Source of the DNA: CAVPPA01 sp963841325
GTDB taxonomy: Bacteria > Patescibacteriota > Saccharimonadia > Saccharimonadales > UBA4665
Assembly: GCA_963841325.1 (NCBI GenBank)
Contig: CAWJBZ010000003.1
Coordinates: 1 to 64,000 of the forward strand
DNA length: 64,000 nucleotides
Reading direction: 5' to 3'
Below the pieces are notes generated by a model. That model made no database searches. It was not told the origin of the DNA and saw only the letters and a program-made list of their open reading frames with translations. Below are positions 62,214-64,000 of the stretch, one piece after another (within the stretch, counting starts at the first letter, position 1; each line of letters begins with the position of its first letter). The translations under genes and the position numbers were made by a program.

Positions 62214-63897
62214 GAACGTTGTAATAGTATTTGTGCTCTTCCGGCCCTGTAACGTCTACTATTCCTGATGATTTCAGCGCTAATTCTGCTAGTTTCGGAA
62301 TGTAACCGGCAGATATATTACTGCACTCAAACGTAATATCAAATAAACCGTGCTTGACTAATGCATCGTACGCAAAGCTGTTCATAATTGAACGGCTAAC
62401 CGCCCTTCCATATCCTGGAGCACTTGCTATACCGGAGAAGTAATACAATGGCGAGTTTTGAGTTTCTTCTTTAAGATACCTCTCATTAAGCCATGGACAT
62501 AAACTGATATCCGATACCATGTAACCAAAACTTTGCATATTATCTTCGTCGTCAAAATACGCTTTCAGTAAACTCCCCTTGGACAGTAGCACTTTTAACA
62601 ATTCGTCTCTTTTTAGCGCACCGGCTATAGGGTGGTCATCAACCAGTCTTTGAAATTGCTCTTGGTATATTTCCCAGATTCTTGGAAAGTGTTGCCTGAT
62701 ATCGTCTTCTGTAGCCAAATCACGAACGTGTGGGTTAGTTGTAAATCCAATTAATTCTTTTGTTTTTGCGTCACCATGCATGCGGTAGTGATACGTTGCT
62801 GCTGGTGTTTTGTTAGACGTAATCAACTCATCAACTTCGCCGTAATCACCAGATCCAAACAAAGACTGCCCTTCTAAATAATCAAATACTATAGCTGAAG
62901 CGTGTACTCTCTGTGCAGCATCATCGATTGCTCCAGAAATGACTTGAGGGTCTAACTTTGCTAGTTCTTTTTGGGGTATTACGCAATAAAGCATCTGGCT
63001 AGGATCATAACCTTTTACGCTAAAGAAATTAGGATTTAACCACCCAGCATATTTAAGTGGCACAAGAAATGGTATGATATGACTCTTTTTTCCGTTATTT
63101 ACTTCTAGATGTACTGTCTGCTTATCCTTTATGGCTTTTCTATAATCTGTAGGCGCTAACCCCTCAACTTGCGGACCTGTAGCTCCCGCGGTAACCAAAT
63201 CATAATACGCAAGGGCATTTGTACGGTTTTTGATCTGATGTTTGCTCCAATTAAACGCGGCCGCCGAAGCTACTGCTGTGCCAGCTACGATACCTGTTGC
63301 TGGTAAATTATTATCAAGACCAATTTTGATACCTTCTGCCATACCGGCACCGAGTAAAGCACAATAGCCGGCCAATGCAACAGATACTTTATAACCATGT
63401 CGTAGGTTTTCTTGCTCAGTTATATTACTGTCTTCTATCCTCTCTGCGGCCATTGAAGCAACAGAACCACCCAAAAGGGCTATTTCGCCTTTAGTAACGG
63501 CAGAAAAATTAACTCTGTTGCTCCTAGTAAATCTTGATAACCTTTGATTAAGCCAATGGGTGAAGTGCCTACTGGTTTCTGTTTGCAACAAAGGAGCGGC
63601 TGCTCTAGCTCCGACACCTTCAACTACTAGTGTCGATAAACCAAGTGTCGCAGCCCCCATCAGCGGGTTCCTAGACAGTATTTCACCGGCACCGAATGCA
63701 GCACCTCTAATAATTTCATTGGCAGGGGAAATTTCAGCCAATGCGATTGCCAACTGAGCGACATGTTTACTTCTTTGAATTAGATCTAGACGCTTCGCGA
63801 CCTCAGGCAATGTTTCTGGGCTACTACCCAAGATAGACTGATCGTCGTCAGGGGTTAATCGAACACTATCAAGAGAGTCAACTCTTTGGTTAGTCAT
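62194..63897 (-). CDS. Hypothetical two-part protein, GNAT-like C-terminus
   Basis: 567 residues. The first 250 contain several Gly/Ala-rich hydrophobic helices (LMGAATLGLSTLVVEGVGA, VALAGYCALLGAGMAEG, GIVAGTAVASAAAFNW) that could be membrane-associated. The second half has an acyltransferase-like run (YHYRMHGDAKTKELIGFT, SFGYMVSDISLCPWLNE, FSGIASAPGYGRAVSRSIM) with an AxGxGR-type segment. No family is recognised with certainty. Because it faces a DUF2156 gene, both could act on related acyl or aminoacyl transfer, but this is a guess. Confidence 0.6.
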   Translation of the reverse strand: MTNQRVDSLDSVRLTPDDDQSILGSSPETLPEVAKRLDLIQRSKHVAQLAIALAEISPANEIIRGAAFGAGEILSRNPLMGAATLGLSTLVVEGVGARAAAPLLQTETSRHFTHWLNQRLSRFTRSNRVNFSAVTKGEIALLGGSVASMAAERIEDSNITEQENLRHGYKVSVALAGYCALLGAGMAEGIKIGLDNNLPATGIVAGTAVASAAAFNWSKHQIKNRTNALAYYDLVTAGATGPQVEGLAPTDYRKAIKDKQTVHLEVNNGKKSHIIPFLVPLKYAGWLNPNFFSVKGYDPSQMLYCVIPQKELAKLDPQVISGAIDDAAQRVHASAIVFDYLEGQSLFGSGDYGEVDELITSNKTPAATYHYRMHGDAKTKELIGFTTNPHVRDLATEDDIRQHFPRIWEIYQEQFQRLVDDHPIAGALKRDELLKVLLSKGSLLKAYFDDEDNMQSFGYMVSDISLCPWLNERYLKEETQNSPLYYFSGIASAPGYGRAVSRSIMNSFAYDALVKHGLFDITFECSNISAGYIPKLAELALKSSGIVDVTGPEEHKYYYNVLKLAIR

Positions 63898-64000
63898 AAG
63901 AATTACCTTTACTTAGAATAAATAGCGTGGTTGTCCCAGTTACTCGCCTGAAATACAGCCACCGCTAAAGCACAAACCGGAGCATGCTTACAGACTTGAC

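Overview
The window joins two genomes. Bases 1 to about 5,450 look archaeal, probably from a methanogen. The genes there favour ATA for isoleucine and AGG/AGA for arginine, several starts follow a GGTGA Shine-Dalgarno sequence, and the content fits: a GerW/YtfJ-family protein, a stand-alone AsnC-type domain, PstS, an APH-like kinase and a HAD hydrolase. From about 5,730 onward, most genes lie on the minus strand and look like a Patescibacteria (CPR) genome, most likely Saccharibacteria. The signs are minimal or shortened enzymes (AlaRS without its C-terminal domain, MetRS without its tRNA-binding domain, a short UvrC), PilM/MltG/RuvX/baseplate-J-like neighbours, many Sec-exported proteins and a standard genetic code. 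No gene bridges the 5.45-5.73 kb change, so a chimeric assembly is the simplest reading.

Layout of the bacterial part. 5.7-18 kb: DNA repair (uvrC, uvrA, sbcB), L25, DedA, ObgE and a LysM-CHAP cell-wall hydrolase. 18.2-26.3 kb: mltG, ruvX, a large anchored protein, pilM/ftsA-like, ybjQ, alaS and a frameshifted mnmA. 26.3-34.3 kb: a block of exported surface proteins. It holds four related secreted proteins, two of which share a perfect 774-bp direct repeat, followed by a DUF916-like anchored protein, a PKD protein and a divergently encoded repetitive adhesin-like protein. 34.3-40.3 kb: an eight-gene F1-type ATPase operon with all soluble F1 subunits and a b-like stalk. It has no recognisable a subunit, and a Sec-exported protein with a carboxylate-free, c-like hairpin sits in the c position. 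40.3-55.6 kb: housekeeping genes (cysteine desulfurase, tatD, metG, Nudix, tRNA-Val, GH37 trehalase, tmRNA, MarR, rsmA, an Rpf/YabE-like lytic protein, pcrA, tpiA, pgk).

55.6-64 kb is accessory. It starts with a fragment resembling the 3' end of a tRNA, followed by a nucleoside phosphorylase and a radical SAM/SPASM enzyme. Directly after that enzyme is a 66-residue peptide with a Cys-Cys pair, a probable RiPP maturase and precursor. Next come two strongly structured non-coding hairpins, a decayed exonuclease-like fragment, an orphan membrane histidine kinase, a DUF2156 protein and an unrecognised 567-residue protein.

The two strongest candidates for undescribed systems are the F1-like ATPase whose membrane rotor lacks proton-carrying residues and carries an extracellular domain (34.3-40.3 kb), and the radical SAM/Cys-Cys peptide pair (56.8-58.4 kb). 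Four genes (APH-like, HAD, mnmA, DUF3175) carry apparent single-base frameshifts, so indel errors in the assembly should be considered before any biological reading.
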